64,000 bases of DNA from positions 1,426,001 through 1,490,000 of the forward strand of contig OY756151.1 of assembly GCA_963576785.1 (NCBI GenBank), in the 5' to 3' direction. This DNA is from Chlorophyllum brunneum (taxonomy: Eukaryota > Basidiomycota > Agaricomycetes > Agaricales > Agaricaceae). Every line of letters begins with the position of its first letter. The stretch's first letter is position 1. Below, piece by piece: positions 1-10,242 of this stretch. The translations under genes and the position numbers were made by a program. The notes under the pieces are model-generated. The model was given only the letters and a program-made list of their open reading frames with translations. It made no database searches and was not told where the DNA came from.

Positions 1-1070
1 GATGGGGATGAGGACGGCTCCAACGAAAGCGAGTACACCATTCTCCTCAATGTTACCCTCTTCACAAAATGCTGCTTTCAGCTTTTTACGTACGACGTCA
101 GGCGTATCGAGGAGATCGATTTTGGAATTGGGATCAGAAGAAGACATTTTTCCTCCCGCAAGACCGGGCACCATGAAATTCATTAGATGAGCGCGTTTCT
201 TGTATCCGAGCCGTGGAAGATAGAGCTCTGCGAACGTAAATATCTTCCGCTTTGTACCACAGTTAAACACTCGGTTGGACATTAGAGAATTCCGTGCACT
301 CACTTGATCCACCCCGCCAAACTGGAAATCGACTCCCAGGTGCTCTTCATCTAGGGCCTGAAGGCCAGGGTATAATAGCCCACTCAACAAGGGACTCTCT
401 ACCTGTTTCACGACTTCTGCACCGGCCTTTTTCGCGTCGTGTTCTGTGACCGTCGCACAGAGCTTGTAATTATCCAAATTGTATTCCTTGGTCAATTGGT
501 AGGACGATCCTTGCACTACAGTAAGCTTGGAGGTTGGGATACCGAGGGAGGTGAACACTGTCATGAGGACGAATTCATAGTATTTCGTCCTGTGGGTAAC
601 GAGCTCCAGTGGCGCTTTCAGGTTGTCTAAGAAGGCATGGACATCTATCGTGGTCTTCGTCAGAAAGTTCTCTGCAAGCGGCGAAGAAAGTTACCGGCAA
701 GGAGAATTTTAACCTGGCATTTGGTCAATAAGATGCCGAGTAATTGACTTCAAGATCCGCACCTCGACACCTGCTCTGAGAAAATCCGCAATCTTTGTCA
801 GAGGCACAAAATAGGCGATATGTGCTGCGAAGTTGCATTGATTAGTTGTAACAAACACCTGAAAATGAGAAAATCGCACGTCTTCCAGTTGGTGCAGATC
901 CTTTTCTTCATCTGTTAACTCAATTGACCTCAAAGATAGATGATCATAAATGTACCCCAGTAAGCCTTCGGTGCGCGTCCTTCAGCGAGGATAGCTTTAA
1001 TGATATCTCCACCTAAAACTTCGGCGAGGTTTCGAGTAATGAGTTCGTATTTTTCGTCGGGAGTTGTCAT
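1..1070 (-). CDS. TYS1: Tyrosyl-tRNA synthetase, cytoplasmic (3' end beyond left edge)
   Basis: Class I aminoacyl-tRNA synthetase that charges tRNA-Tyr in the cytosol. Exons on the minus strand: 1070..956, 900..880, 824..763, 713..695, 644..304, 249..<1; all phases agree. The spliced protein starts [11 protein letters not shown]. The HIGH-type motif reads WGSAPTGRPHIAYF and is followed by [35 protein letters not shown] and the KMSSS loop ([13 protein letters not shown]). These match eukaryotic/archaeal-type TyrRS closely. Two exons are only 21 nt and 19 nt long. The 21-nt exon carries most of the HIGH-type motif, so a gene caller that skips it gives a broken protein. The ATG at 1070 fits the usual short N-terminus. 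The C-terminal part lies outside the window. Confidence 0.95.
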
Positions 1071-1324
1071 GGTTGGAAGGGGTATGGGCGAGGGTATGGG
1101 TCCAATGCCAGCTGGCTAACTAAATTTCGAGATAGCACTGACTCGACTGCGGCAATCACCGCTATTTGTCTTTAGCTTGGATAGTAAACAATTGATGGGC
1201 TTCTGGTTCTCGTGTTCGAACCCCGATGGTTGCATTTATCATTGGGGCCTTAATATACGCTCACCACATCCAAGCGCTTGAACAGTATGTATCCAGAAAT
1301 CGAAAGTACAGCAACAAATCATTA

Positions 1325-2158
1325 TCATGTCCCTCGCATCTTTTCTGCCAATTCCTGAGCCTCGCTCTCCGCCATTCCGCAGACACTAATAAGCTTATCA
1401 TAGGCCTCACCCGCGACCTCCTTCGCTTGCTTTCGCCTTATCTCCTCTGGCTTTTGGCATGTACGTTCCCTGTATTCGACGGTCTCCACGATAATGGTTT
1501 TGAACCATTGTGCAGGCGGAACGCACCACGGAACGCTTAAACACGTCGACAGGATAAGCCCTCGGACTTTGTCTCTAGACTCTTCGTACTCCGCATCAAA
1601 GACATGCCCATCTCCACGCCTGAGGCGCTTTCCCCTTGACGCAGTGATGCATGCGAACCCAGTTGGGATAATATTATAACCCTGGAACGTTCCCTTGTTA
1701 TCCCACCACCATCGATCCATATTCTCCTCCTGCTCTAACCCAGTGATCGCGATCACAATGGGTACCTTGCACTGGCAAATGATCTCGTGGAATAATTTCC
1801 AGTTCTGGGGGACGGAGCCTTTGATACGAGGAGCGCGCATGACGAACATCAGAAGGCTGACACCATCTGAGAGGTTACGAACGAGTTTGTAGAGTTGGAC
1901 AATAGCCTCTGATTTGGGGACACGTCCTGCTTCGCCCTCGTCGAGACCGGCAGTATCCCAAAGGGTCACAGACCGGTCGTGAATGTTAGTGTTGAAGGCC
2001 TTGCTTTCGAACGTGCAGCCTCTAGCTGCACTGGAGGTATCTGCTACGCCTTCGTTGGTGGAGAGCATGTTGACGATGCTACTTTTTCCACTCCCCGATT
2101 CACCGAAAAGGATGATGTTAGTTCTGCCCATGGTAAGGAGTTGAGATGGAGTTTTCAA
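1325..2158 (-). CDS. P-loop GTPase, AIG1/GIMAP-like or TRAFAC-type (paralog 1)
   Basis: Single-exon gene of 277 aa. P-loop (G1) is GESGSGKSS at about residues 19-27. A conserved Thr in the GCTFES segment is the likely G2. G3 is DTAGLDEG. The canonical G4 NKxD is replaced by ITGLEQEE, as in the two paralogs at 3142 and 4789. An inner ATG ten codons in (MGRTNIILFGESG) aligns with the paralogs' core and could be the real start. The C-terminal 60 residues are charged and helical, with no membrane segment. The fold suggests GTP binding; role and substrate are unknown. It lies 254 bp downstream of the TyrRS start, on the same strand, and is transcribed away from paralogs 2 and 3. Confidence 0.85.
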   Translation of the reverse strand: MKTPSQLLTMGRTNIILFGESGSGKSSIVNMLSTNEGVADTSSAARGCTFESKAFNTNIHDRSVTLWDTAGLDEGEAGRVPKSEAIVQLYKLVRNLSDGVSLLMFVMRAPRIKGSVPQNWKLFHEIICQCKVPIVIAITGLEQEENMDRWWWDNKGTFQGYNIIPTGFACITASRGKRLRRGDGHVFDAEYEESRDKVRGLILSTCLSVPWCVPPAQWFKTIIVETVEYRERTCQKPEEIRRKQAKEVAGEAYDKLISVCGMAESEAQELAEKMRGT

Positions 2159-3141
2159 CGAGACGATCTAGTTCTTCGCCACATGCAGTAATAGTCCAGT
2201 TTTATATTTCCCCGTCGTGGGCTACTAGACAAGCCAAATATACGTATCCGAGATCCATCCTACCTCGATGCACCGAATTCCTATACTCGCAACACTGCTA
2301 CAATCGAAGCTGGTTTGACCAACTCTTCTCCCGATACCAACATGTGCTGAGGGACCCATGGTCCAGAAGTCGTCATGCTGTATTCCAGGCTGTGCCGCAG
2401 CTGAAGTCAAATAACATTTGAACCCTTGAAAAACACGAGTATGGATCGATACCTATTGTCGCCATATCGAACAATGTTATGGAAGGCTACACTTACGACG
2501 AACTCGACTTTGCACAGTCATTGCTTCTGTGAAAAGGTACCATCTGAACAAACACGAGCTGCTGCGGAAGTATTTTTTGACTCTTTGAAGCTTCTGCTGC
2601 CGGAAGAAAAGTCCAATCAGTAAGAAACATTCCACTGCCGTGAGCTATAGAGCGTCCTGGTGTACCTTTTTCGGATGTGTGCTGTGCCTTTTCACACTTT
2701 CTCCGTGCTGCAGGCCTCCTGGTCACCTTCTTCCCCTTTCCAACCCTTAGACCTGCGGCGCTTCAATACTTCTCGGCCCCTTTTGTTCTCTGCTCCTCTT
2801 GGCCTCACCGACATCGTGCAGTAGGTCATGTCATAGATACACAGCCTGTGTTATCCACAATGGTTTCTCCAGAAGAACATCGTTCTTCTTTTCAACGTCA
2901 ACCCAGGGGCTTCTTTCAACAGCACAAAGGCATCACCCCATCGTTGAGGCTGAGTTGAAGAACTCGAAGACCCGGCCGAGTCACAGTAAAGATTTCTCCA
3001 TCGAACCCGCGATCGCAGCCAGCTGAGAGATCACAGGGTTTCATCGCTCTCAACTTTTTTTTAGATGTTTTTAAGGAGGGGTCATCGCGATGGGGAGAAC
3101 AATCCTCCTTCGGACTTGCAACCTCTTCGACTCAGATAACG
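2159..3141. other. Intergenic region between divergent GTPase paralogs 1 and 2
   Basis: No gene supported. Only short overlapping open frames without recognisable domains occur. It must contain the promoters of the two GTPase genes it separates. A pyrimidine-rich run (tttttttt) ends near 3064, about 80 bp before the start of paralog 2. Confidence 0.5.
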
Positions 3142-4452
3142 ATGGATAGGTTTTTTGGAAAAAGTTCGACCAAGTCAACCCCCAGTACTAGCGGTCGCAG
3201 CAGCCGAGAAGGTCATCCAAGAAACGGTAGGGACTGAGTGTTTACTCCATGAGCAAGCTGATTAATTCGAACTTCGATGTTATAGCTCCTGCACCTCGAC
3301 GTGAACCCACTGAAATCGATGCGATGGGAGGCCAGCATCATGGGGACTTTGGACGGCCATTCACTCGCCCCGAGGTCCAAGAGAGCGTCAATCCAGCCTA
3401 CATGCAAGCACCCTCGCCCCAGGGACGACGTCAAGAACATTCACAGACCCAGCTTCCAAGTAAGTCACCGTGCGTTCCATAGTGACAACATCTGAAATTC
3501 TTCTGTTCTCAGGTTACGTTCCAGCTCCGACGCCAGCACAACAGGGTCAGTGATTGTTTTCAAAGCACTCGGCCTTGGTACTAATTCTTACGCTTGTTTA
3601 GCCTCCAACACCCCACGCTCGCGCAACAAGAAACCGACTCATGCAGTGCGAGCACCCCTCTTCCGTAAGACTCCGGTTAATGGCCCAAAGAACATTGTGA
3701 TTTTCGGAGAGACTGGTACTGGGAAGAGCAGCCTGATCAATATGCTCTCCGACAACGAAGTGGCAGCAGTTAGCAACAGCGCCGTTGGTTGCACTTTCGA
3801 AAGTGCCTGTTACCCCGTTTCTGTCAACGGAGTTTCATACAACTTATGGGACACTGCTGGACTTAACGAAGGCGAAGCTGGCTCTGTCCCAGCTGACGAA
3901 GCCCTCCACCACCTTCGTGATCTCGTCGACAAGCTGAAGGATGGCCTTAGCCTTCTCGTGTATTGTATCCGTGGCGCAAGATACCGTGATATCATCAAGG
4001 TCAATTACGATCTTTTCACGGAGATCATCTGCCAGGGTGAAGTACCTGTTGTGATTGTGATAACAGGGTTGGAAAATGAAGCGAATATGGAAGACTGGTG
4101 GGTCGAGAATGAGAAAGAGTTCACTTCACGTAATATGCGGTTTGAATTTGGTCATGCCTGCGTTACTACGTCGAAAGGGAAGAAGAATATGTTCGAGGAG
4201 GAGTATGAGGAGTCGAAGGACGTCGTTCGGGCCCTAATCGGATCCTCCCCAGACGCTGCATGGGTGGTCGATTCTGATCAGTGGTTCAGCCGTATTACCG
4301 ACCGTATCCGGGACTATTACGACGAGTATAATGGTCACTCTCGTAGTGCCATGTTGCCGAGCGGGGTCCCGAATGAGCAAACTTCGACGAGCCTTTTGGC
4401 GTTAGCAGGTTCAATGTTGATGGTGATAGGACAAAAGCTGATGCGTTACTAA
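3142..4452 (+). CDS. P-loop GTPase with disordered N-terminus and hydrophobic C-terminal tail (paralog 2)
   Basis: Four exons: 3142..3226, 3286..3459, 3513..3545, 3602..4452; phases agree and give 380 aa. The first ~110 residues (from MDRFFGKSSTKSTPSTSG) are Ser/Pro/Gln-rich and probably disordered. The G domain follows: G1 GETGTGKSSLIN, GCTFES, G3 DTAGLNEGE, and VITGLENEANMEDWW in place of NKxD. The chain ends in a short hydrophobic stretch (LLALAGSMLMVIGQ) that could be a tail anchor. Paralogs 1 and 3 lack both the long N-terminus and this tail. The start is chosen because ATG 3142 opens the frame that splices cleanly into the G domain. Function unknown. Confidence 0.82.
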
Positions 4453-4788
4453 TATTTCGATCTTGCCTTCACTGTATCATGTTACGACCTTACGAGTTGA
4501 TGTCCTCTCGCTTATGCTCTTCTGGAATGTACACGAACTTGACTATATCTGAACTCCCTGTGGCTGCGGAGAACGGTCATTAACTGCAGTCCTGTTCAAG
4601 GACCAGGACATGCGTAGTCGAAGCGATTACAGCGTGTGCATAGGACGCCCATGGATAGCACTTTTACGACACCTGCAGGCATAAAAGCTAACGCTTACTC
4701 AAACCTATGAGGTCCAGCTCCCCCGAGCCCTACGAACGGACTAAATAGGTGGGTGGTGTTTGCATTCTCGACGAGGAGCATTTCTTGA
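4453..4788. other. Intergenic region between GTPase paralogs 2 and 3
   Basis: No gene seen. It holds the 3' region of paralog 2 and the promoter of paralog 3. Confidence 0.5.
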
Positions 4789-5613
4789 ATGCGACCAGCA
4801 GTAGAAGCCCCACTTCATTCCATGCCCTTTAATATCATTCTGTTCGGCGAGTCTGGAGCGGGAAAGAGCTCTCTGATTAACTTGATGTGTGGTCGAGACG
4901 CTGCCGCCATCTCGAGTGCCGCTAACGGATGCACACTGGAAGCTACTCCCTACGATTACACAGATTCTTCTGGCGCATCTTTTCGATTCTGGGACACCGC
5001 AGGTCTGAACGAAGGCGATGGTGGTCGCATCCCAAACACGGAAGCCATCGCCAGACTCTACCGTCTCATCATGAATCTACACGACGGCATCAGTCTCCTT
5101 GTGTTCGTGTTCAGAGCTCCCAGGATCAAAGATGCATCAGTCAAAAACTGGAAGCTCTTCCGTCATATCATCTGTCGTGACCAAGTACCCATCGTTGTAA
5201 CTGCCACAGGACTCGAGGCCGAAGAGGACATGGATAGTTGGTGGTATCGTAATCAACACTCGTTCCATCAGCAAGGTATTTATCCCGCTGGTCAAGCTTG
5301 CGTAGCAGCCACCCGTGGAAAGAGGAATCGCGATGGGACGCACAAGTTGGATGCCGAATACGAGGAGTCGAGGGAAAAGATGCTGAGAATGATCAGAGAC
5401 CACTATTTGCGGTACCCCTGGCAGCCGCATCGCATTGAGTGGTTCCGGGAGGTTGTATCGGTATATTACGAGGGGGGAGGACCATGTAGATCGCCGAGAG
5501 AAAGGAGGGAAGTTACAAGGGTCATGGGGCAAGGAATAGAGCAGCTGAAAGGCTCGTGTGGGATGGGCGACGAAGAAGCCCGCAGCCTTGGAGAACTGTT
5601 ATCGAGAGCCTAA
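4789..5613 (+). CDS. P-loop GTPase, AIG1/GIMAP-like or TRAFAC-type (paralog 3)
   Basis: Single exon, 274 aa. G1 is GESGAGKSSLINL; then GCTLEA, DTAGLNEGDGGR, and TATGLEAEEDMDSWW where NKxD would be. It is closer to paralog 1 than to paralog 2: both lack the long N-terminus, have a PRIK segment after the G3 helix, and end in a charged helix with ...GMGDEEARSLGELL against ...GMAESEAQELAEKM. An inner ATG at MPFNIILFGESG is an alternative start. It follows paralog 2 in the same direction, so the cluster probably arose by tandem duplication plus one inversion. Function unknown. Confidence 0.84.
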   Translation: MRPAVEAPLHSMPFNIILFGESGAGKSSLINLMCGRDAAAISSAANGCTLEATPYDYTDSSGASFRFWDTAGLNEGDGGRIPNTEAIARLYRLIMNLHDGISLLVFVFRAPRIKDASVKNWKLFRHIICRDQVPIVVTATGLEAEEDMDSWWYRNQHSFHQQGIYPAGQACVAATRGKRNRDGTHKLDAEYEESREKMLRMIRDHYLRYPWQPHRIEWFREVVSVYYEGGGPCRSPRERREVTRVMGQGIEQLKGSCGMGDEEARSLGELLSRA

Positions 5614-6103
5614 ATAATCTTTTTCGGGGTATACTTCGTCTATTCATATCATGATCGCGTTGTATCCTGCACTTGAATCATTCAGTTTCGTGTCATCAGA
5701 TATCCGGAAATGAGGGAAAACCCCGAGTTCATCAAAAAAAACGTCTTACTCGTCTACAAAAGGTGATATGTTGAGTGACTTCTTGAGCAGGGAATGTCTC
5801 CTGGGAAGCTTCCCATCTCTACTCTTGTGCCCAATCCCACACATGTGATTTAAAACATGATAAAGACTTAAACAGTAGACACACACAAAATTACAAATCG
5901 CTTGAGACAAAGGAGCGTATTACAATTGTTGAACAGTCACAATAAACCAGTCCGAGAAACCGGGAGAAAGAATAAGCAGATCCATGATTGTGCAATTGGA
6001 GCTGAGACTGTAAGGGCGCAGTGATGAGCGAGAGTGTGGGAGCGACGAGGTGCAGCTTACCCAACGCAAGCCAACAGATTGGCTTTACCAAACATTTTCT
6101 CCT
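5614..6103. other. Intergenic region, convergent 3' ends
   Basis: Lies between the 3' ends of GTPase paralog 3 (plus) and the small secreted peptide gene (minus). No gene seen. Confidence 0.5.
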
Positions 6104-6277
6104 TCACTGTGAAAACTCGACAGCCACCTCGGGTTCTCTCCTCCAGTCCTTCGCAGAACCTCCACCTCCACCAATACCGCGGGCTTGGATGTCATTGTTC
6201 GCGGGAGTGGGTAGAGCGCTAACTCCCAGAGAGAGCGCGGTAAGGATAATTGCGGTGAGAGAGACGGTGAACTTCAT
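6104..6277 (-). CDS. Small predicted secreted peptide (57 aa)
   Basis: An uninterrupted frame of 58 codons on the minus strand, too short for usual gene-calling limits. The N-terminus, MKFTVSLTAIILTALSLGVS, looks like a signal peptide: one Lys, a hydrophobic core of about 15 residues, then ALPTPA as a plausible cleavage site. The mature part would be about 35 residues, containing a GIGGGGG run, KDWRREPE and no Cys. It resembles the many cysteine-free small secreted proteins of agarics in style only; I do not recognise the family. A spliced longer form cannot be excluded, because GT donors occur near the 3' end. Confidence 0.45.
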   Translation of the reverse strand: MKFTVSLTAIILTALSLGVSALPTPANNDIQARGIGGGGGSAKDWRREPEVAVEFSQ

Positions 6278-9196
6278 CGGGAATAAATGGTGTTATAGAG
6301 GGGGTGCAGAGTGTTTAAAGAGTGTCGCCGTTTCAAATGGCAAAATAAAGCTTTCTACCGCTGCTGCGGGGGGATGAAGGGGACTTCTGTTGGGGTTCTG
6401 TGTTGGTTGACAGGCCGCTTATATGCGCCCATTCGACTTGAGCAGAAATAGATATGGACGACCGTGGATTAGGATCACAAGATGGCACGACCCTGCCAAA
6501 ACGCGTTAGCTTCGCTGACCCATGAGGTACCGTTGATGGCGGTGACAAACTTACTCTTCAATAGAACTGTCTCCTTTGGTCTCAAAGGCTATTAGGATCT
6601 CTTTCCGGCGAGGGTTTGGCTCCATGTGAACGTGCCCTACCCCGCCGTGCTCCCCTGGGCCTTAATGCGGGTCCCGTACAAAAAAGTGCCTGTGTGACGT
6701 TGCGAATCTTTCACTCCAAGCGGTAGTCGTCATCTCAGGCTACAGAACCCGTACCCGCGAGGTCCTCAATTAGAGACCAATCCGCTTCGTGAACAGTAAT
6801 CGCCTACGATATGGATAAGCATATGGGCTGCAACTGTCCCAGCTTGGTTCCGGTGTCAGACAATTGGTATCAGCTTCTGCGATTGACTGACATCATGGCA
6901 CCTGCCAGATACTCACCCCTTCCGACCATCTATGATGAATGCAGTGAAGAGGTGACCAATCGCGCGGGAAACCCTCAACTCGGCCCTCGGTCGAGGTTAC
7001 TGCGTAATCCTGGTTCGGATGCAGCTCTTCCGGTTCCTGCGCCCGCCGTGAGATTGTCGCCAACCTTTCCATCCGCTTATTAAGCCTTGGCATCAATTCT
7101 TGACACAGGGCTTGGAAGCTCCCACTCAATGGAGGCTATCAGTAATCTATATTCAAACTTGGTGGTATCCCGGACCACTCGTGATTCTTTAGATGTCGCA
7201 GCGTGATGAACGCGCTGCATTACAGGAAGAGAACTACACACGATCAAAACAAGGGGAAGGAGGGAGAAGGGGGCCCAAGTCAGAAAATATCTCACTGACA
7301 TATGAGAGCATATGGTTCACCCGCCTAGCCTCGTTAGGGGTATCGATGCTGTCAAAACACATAAATAGGTACGTTTCAAAACAATGCCAAATGCAACCCT
7401 CTCCTGATCTCCATGAAGCCGGATTGTGGCTTCGAACGTTTTCCGGTCCCTGGTTCTCCTTAGTTCTCCGCCGATCCCAATGCGGTGGGCATCTGTCTAC
7501 CTAGGCGCTCCGTGTCTGTGTGCAGTGTGAACAATTGACTCGTAAGTAACAAAGTCTTCAGGGCTTATTGTTCCACCTGGATTGATGTTCCCACAAGAGT
7601 CAAAACAAATATAACATACACGCAGTAGGCAAGCCAAAAAAAAAGAGAAAGAACGTGCTTCCACACCCTACGGATCTACGAACAAAAATGATGGTCAGGA
7701 ATGACTAGTGACATGTCAAATGGCAACAATCAAAATGTATAGAACTCGATGGTGGGATATCATATGTAGAACAAGCATTTCTACACAACAGGTTGTTCCA
7801 AGCTGTCAAGCTTTTTTCAATCTTGACATCTACATGGATTTGGACGAGGGCTGGTTGCCCATTGTATTAATCTCGGCTCTATAGAAATCGGTGTCAAGAT
7901 AGCTAATTTACTCCTCCTCGTGCCGAGGCACACTTATCGGACACGTGTGAGGGCGCTAAATAGTCATGAAATTAACACTCAGGTTCGTTGCTCATTCTGG
8001 ATCCTCGACCGGTTTTTTGGTTTAAGCAACGAGCATAACCCTGAAAGAATGGTTTATGCCCCATTCTCCACTATGTATTGTTGCCTTCCGCTCTCTAGAA
8101 CATGTGAATAACCCTGCATATGGCGGATTGACATGATGATGAATATAAGCGCCATGTTTTGCTGCGGTACCTCACACTTGGCTTATCTCGTTCCTGGAAG
8201 CGCTCCGAGATATCATTGTTTACATGAAATCCACGCTGGAAGCAAAGTTACTCTATGATTCTAGAACAAACGCCTTGATCTCCTTCCTCGAGAGTGGAGC
8301 TCGACTAATTCATTTCCCCAAACCGCATCGCCTCCCGTCGGCTCCAATTACACTAATAAAAGACACACTTATTGTGGGGGCTATACCCTATACCCTCAAC
8401 CACAACCATACATTACACCCAACTGTCGTACCTGTCTTCTCCTCTCACCGAACACTCCGATCACCGCAGACGCCCAAACCTTGACCCGATTCCCCAGAAC
8501 CTTAGCGACAGCAAAGAAAAAAAATTTACACACTCGCGAATATAGAGCGGCCCAAGCAACATTCATTTGGACGGAGTTTTTTTTTCCGATGTCGTTCTCG
8601 CATGAGCCCGCGGCCAATCACACGGTGGGATTCGAAGCCGGTTGCGCCCCAAATATTTATAACCTCCCGAAATATCATATTCCATACCCACGACCCCGAC
8701 ATGAGTTATTTTTGTCCGGAACTCAATTTGAGATGAAGCGCTAATTGTGAAATTCTACCTCAAGAACCTCCCTGTCTCTCCCCCAACCTTCCTCCTTAAG
8801 GCTAGCGGGGATTGCGCTGTTGAAGCTACGATTAACAGACTGGGAAGCTTTGGATTAATATTCCTGTGAGAGCTTGGAAATGAAGTAACACTAAATGACT
8901 ATAATTACATGTCCGACATCCACCATAGCTCCTAACCTACAATGGTCGTTCATGGGAATGAGTCCACTACTAAACCGCCTTGGGAGACCGCCCGAAAAAA
9001 AACATCTACTCCGGATAGAACAAATACTAGACCAAATTGAAATTGGTTCCTGGCATGACAACTCTAGTCAGCCAACTATATATTAGTCCCCGCAGGATTC
9101 AAAAACTGGTATAGGAGATTGTGGATGGAGTGTGAAGAGGAAGGAGACCATTACTCTGTTATCCCAAGAGACAAACATAACATCTGATAGGGTCCA
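6278..9196. other. Gene-poor stretch
   Basis: About 2.9 kb with stops in all frames. The longest open frames are about 100 codons and show no domain, signal peptide or consistent splicing. I see no transposase, reverse transcriptase or terminal repeats. An 8-bp inverted pair (tcgttgct near 7985 and agcaacga near 8026) is too short to interpret. It could hold a degraded element or a long regulatory region. Confidence 0.4.
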
Positions 9197-10242
9197 CTAG
9201 GCCGGGGTGTGAAGCTGCGCCTTATGTGAACGGCGACTCCCAGCGCCAATTTGCATCCACCGTAGACTCAAAGGTTCAGCAGATGATGGACCATCGTCGC
9301 CGCCTGACGCGACAACAACGGGTTCTTCAAAGCCCACAACATAAGGTAATGGTGCAGGTTCATCCGAGGGAGATAGTCCGACTCCGTGTGTTCGTAGATG
9401 CCGCTTGGCATTCGAAGAAACCGAGAACCGCTTGGGACATCCCGAAAAACCACATTCAAATGCTACGCGGAGGCTGTCAATCATCCTGGTACCTTCGAAT
9501 CAAGGAAGAGAACCGTACGTTTCTCTTTAGTGTGCATATTCATGTGAGCACGAAGGCCGCTAGGTCTGGAAAAGTAAAGTTCAGACTACCGTGAGACATG
9601 AAAGAGTAATGTTATGGAGGCTAACCGCGGAAAGGGCTTTTGGCAAATTTGACAAAAGTGATATTTCACCTTTTTTGGTTTAGATTGTCCTGGGACAGGT
9701 GACTTCTATATGTCAAATTTTACCCTAAGCAGAGACGGGACGGATTGAACCCACTTTGCCTTTCTGTCGGGGCGACCTGAACAGGACGACTTCCAGAGGG
9801 AGCCGTTGTCGAGGCAGCTCCATGTCATCGTCCTGATCCATGCTTTCATCTGAGTGGGACATATCACTTAAACACGAGTCACGATTCGTGAACGAGTCGT
9901 CAGAGCACGGGGAGTGTACCTCGGACACCACGTTGTCAGAAAATTTATGGAATGGAAGGCTATACCCTCCTCTAGACCTGGGTGTGTCTACGATGCTTCT
10001 TGAGTAAGGAACGAAGGGTTTGAAAGAAAAATAGTCAAACCTCTGGGTATCATGTCCTGCCGCTCGAATATAGGAGAATCTCGGGAGAAAGATTCGGGGA
10101 AGGTGCGCAGTGGAGGTAAAATCAGGCTCTCATGATCAACTGACAACCAGTTTAGCGAGTTTATCGGGGGCGCTCAGTCGGGATACCTACCACTTAACTC
10201 CTTAAAGAGTTCTGAGAAACGAGGCAGGACGGAGGTAGACAT
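9197..10242 (-). CDS. C2H2 zinc-finger transcription factor (two fingers)
   Basis: Multi-exon gene. Finger 1 is built across an intron: YHFCQICQKPFPR (ending at 9626) joins PSGLRAHMNMHTKEK (9565..9519). Finger 2 follows in the last exon, 9462..9197, as FECGFSGCPKRFSV...NAKRHLRTH. The linker TKEKPFEC is classic, and two fingers (C-x2-C, then C-x4-C) near the C-terminus are common in agaric factors. Upstream coding (about 9931-9700) is Ser/Asp-rich: SDMSHSDESMDQDDDMELP. The likely first exon starts at ATG 10242 (MSTSVLPRFSELFKELSG). Exons 1-3 and the junction before finger 1 have more than one consistent solution, so the middle of the protein is uncertain. Nuclear DNA-binding role inferred; targets unknown. 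Confidence 0.75.

Noticed and set aside
1197..1235. tRNA-like T-arm (gttcgaacccc)
   Set aside because: The T-stem has a mismatch and no matching acceptor, D or anticodon arms could be built upstream; similarly the gattcgaagcc near 8631 lacks the rest of a cloverleaf.
7985..8033. 8-bp inverted repeat with a 33-base loop
   Set aside because: Too short for a transposon terminus or a convincing structured RNA; expected by chance in a region of this size.
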